A stretch of DNA of 14,458 nucleotides from contig JAJRYI010000083.1 in assembly GCA_024275815.1 (NCBI GenBank), positions 1 to 14,458 on the forward strand, read 5' to 3'. Positions 13,950 to 14,458 of this stretch are shown here, piece by piece. Origin of the DNA: Actinomycetes bacterium (GTDB lineage Bacteria > Actinomycetota > Acidimicrobiia > Spongiisociales > UBA5794). A program made the translations under genes and the position numbers. Under the pieces are notes generated by a model, which had not been told where the DNA came from, made no database searches, and saw only the letters and a program-made list of their open reading frames with translations. Positions within the stretch are counted from its first letter, which is position 1. Each line of letters begins with the position of its first letter.

Positions 13950-13955
13950 ACGGTA
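13950..13955 (-). promoter_or_regulatory. Candidate -10 element of leaderless thiolase gene
   Basis: TACCGT on the minus strand fits the actinobacterial TAnnnT pattern and ends 7 nt before the thiolase ATG, the same spacing as TACAAT before htrA. No good -35 element is seen. The pattern is short and common in GC-rich DNA, so support is weak. Confidence 0.3.
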
Positions 13956-14004
13956 GCCGTCGGACAACACGCCGAGGATCGCGAAGCTCCCCACCCCGAT
14001 GGAG

Positions 14005-14031
14005 CGTGACCCTGCCATGGCACGGGTCACG
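14005..14031 (-). terminator. Hairpin at the end of the right-edge gene
   Basis: CGTGACCC (14005-14012) pairs with GGGTCACG (14024-14031). The interior TGCC (14013-14016) and GGCA (14019-14022) extend the stem, with a single bulged C. The stop codon of the right-edge gene lies inside the right arm. No T-run follows in the direction of transcription. It probably ends or stabilises that transcript upstream of the thiolase promoter. Confidence 0.55.
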
Positions 14032-14458
14032 GGGCTGCGAACCACACGGCGTCGGCGGAGCAGCGCTCGGTGATCACCGCCGGGATCTCGGACGGGTCGG
14101 TCCCTTCGCTCAAACTGAGACCGCCACCGGCGATGAGCAACGGGGTGCTCTCACCGGCTCGAGCGGCGGCGATCGCTGCGGCCGCCTCGTCCATCATGGC
14201 CGAATCCCAAACGACGATCGTGTCGTCGATGACGAGGCAGCCATCGATGATCTCGGGCACTCCGCCGTGGAGCGCATCCATGCCGGCGTTCGGTGAGTAC
14301 TCGAACACCCAGACACCGTCGATCCGTGTGGCGGTGATCGCGACGTCGTCACCTTCGTCCGGGGCACTCGAAACGTTCGCGTTCGATGCAATGGTCAGCT
14401 CTCCGGCGTCGACGTACCCGAGGACGGAAACGGTGTCGTCCGACCATCGGGTGGTGCC
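14027..14458 (-). CDS. Unrecognised protein, C-terminal part
   Basis: The frame enters from the right edge without a start codon, so the N-terminus lies outside the window. The visible 143 residues resemble no family I can name with confidence. They include acidic, beta-rich sequence (WSDDTVSVLGYVDAGELTI, then DEGDDVAITATRIDGVWVFE). A segment with a cysteine follows (IIDGCLVIDDTIVVWDS), then an alanine-rich helix (MMDEAAAAIAAARAGE), a glycine patch (IAGGGLSL) and a second cysteine near the end (ITERCSADAVWFAAP). The composition and the two cysteines would suit a secreted or lipoprotein-type protein, but no signal peptide can be seen. It ends in a hairpin and is followed by the thiolase gene on the same strand. 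Confidence 0.7.
   Translation of the reverse strand, partial: GTTRWSDDTVSVLGYVDAGELTIASNANVSSAPDEGDDVAITATRIDGVWVFEYSPNAGMDALHGGVPEIIDGCLVIDDTIVVWDSAMMDEAAAAIAAARAGESTPLLIAGGGLSLSEGTDPSEIPAVITERCSADAVWFAAP

Overview
The window is a high-GC, densely coded actinobacterial segment. Three things point to an Acidimicrobiia-like or related environmental actinomycete: lipoproteins with threonine-rich spacers after the lipobox, a PHO box of the Streptomyces type, and a SenX3/RegX3-type two-component pair. The lineage is an inference. No tRNA, rRNA, CRISPR array, insertion sequence or phage gene is visible.

Positions 1-6488 form a phosphate-starvation locus. A complete high-affinity phosphate transporter operon, pstS-pstC-pstA-pstB-phoU, runs on the minus strand; phoU is cut by the left edge of the window. 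A SenX3/PhoR-type histidine kinase and a RegX3/PhoB-type response regulator are transcribed divergently on the plus strand. The 151-bp region between pstS and the kinase holds two 11-nt direct repeats matching a PHO box, pointing at pstS. A perfect 16-bp inverted repeat between pstS and pstC probably lets pstS be expressed above the membrane components. The expected circuit is: low phosphate activates the kinase, the phosphorylated regulator binds the PHO box, pst is induced, and PstB/PhoU report back to the kinase. That kinase has no extracytoplasmic sensor domain.

Positions 6516-8420 (minus strand) hold a Bcp/AhpE-type peroxiredoxin and a threonine-rich lipoprotein of unknown function. A gene-poor stretch of 412 bp follows (8421-8832), with an imperfect palindrome, related half copies and a tandem heptamer.

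Positions 8833-11597 (minus strand) hold a membrane-anchored HtrA/DegP-type serine protease and, 5 bp downstream, a DUF2342-family (zincin-like) protein whose expected metal site is altered. moaE (molybdopterin synthase large subunit) diverges from htrA with only 12 bp between the two start codons. It converges on a HEAT-repeat protein gene across a cluster of heptamer repeats, which also encodes the tail of the HEAT protein.

Positions 12096-14458 (minus strand) hold the HEAT-repeat protein, a PcaF/PaaJ-type thiolase and the C-terminal part of an unrecognised protein cut by the right edge.

Most of the window is recognisable housekeeping and stress biology. I see no convincing new defence, mobile or biosynthetic system. 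The least explained signals are the intergenic repeat families (8536-8720, 8781-8794 and 12073-12148), the altered zincin motif, and the possible leaderless promoters.
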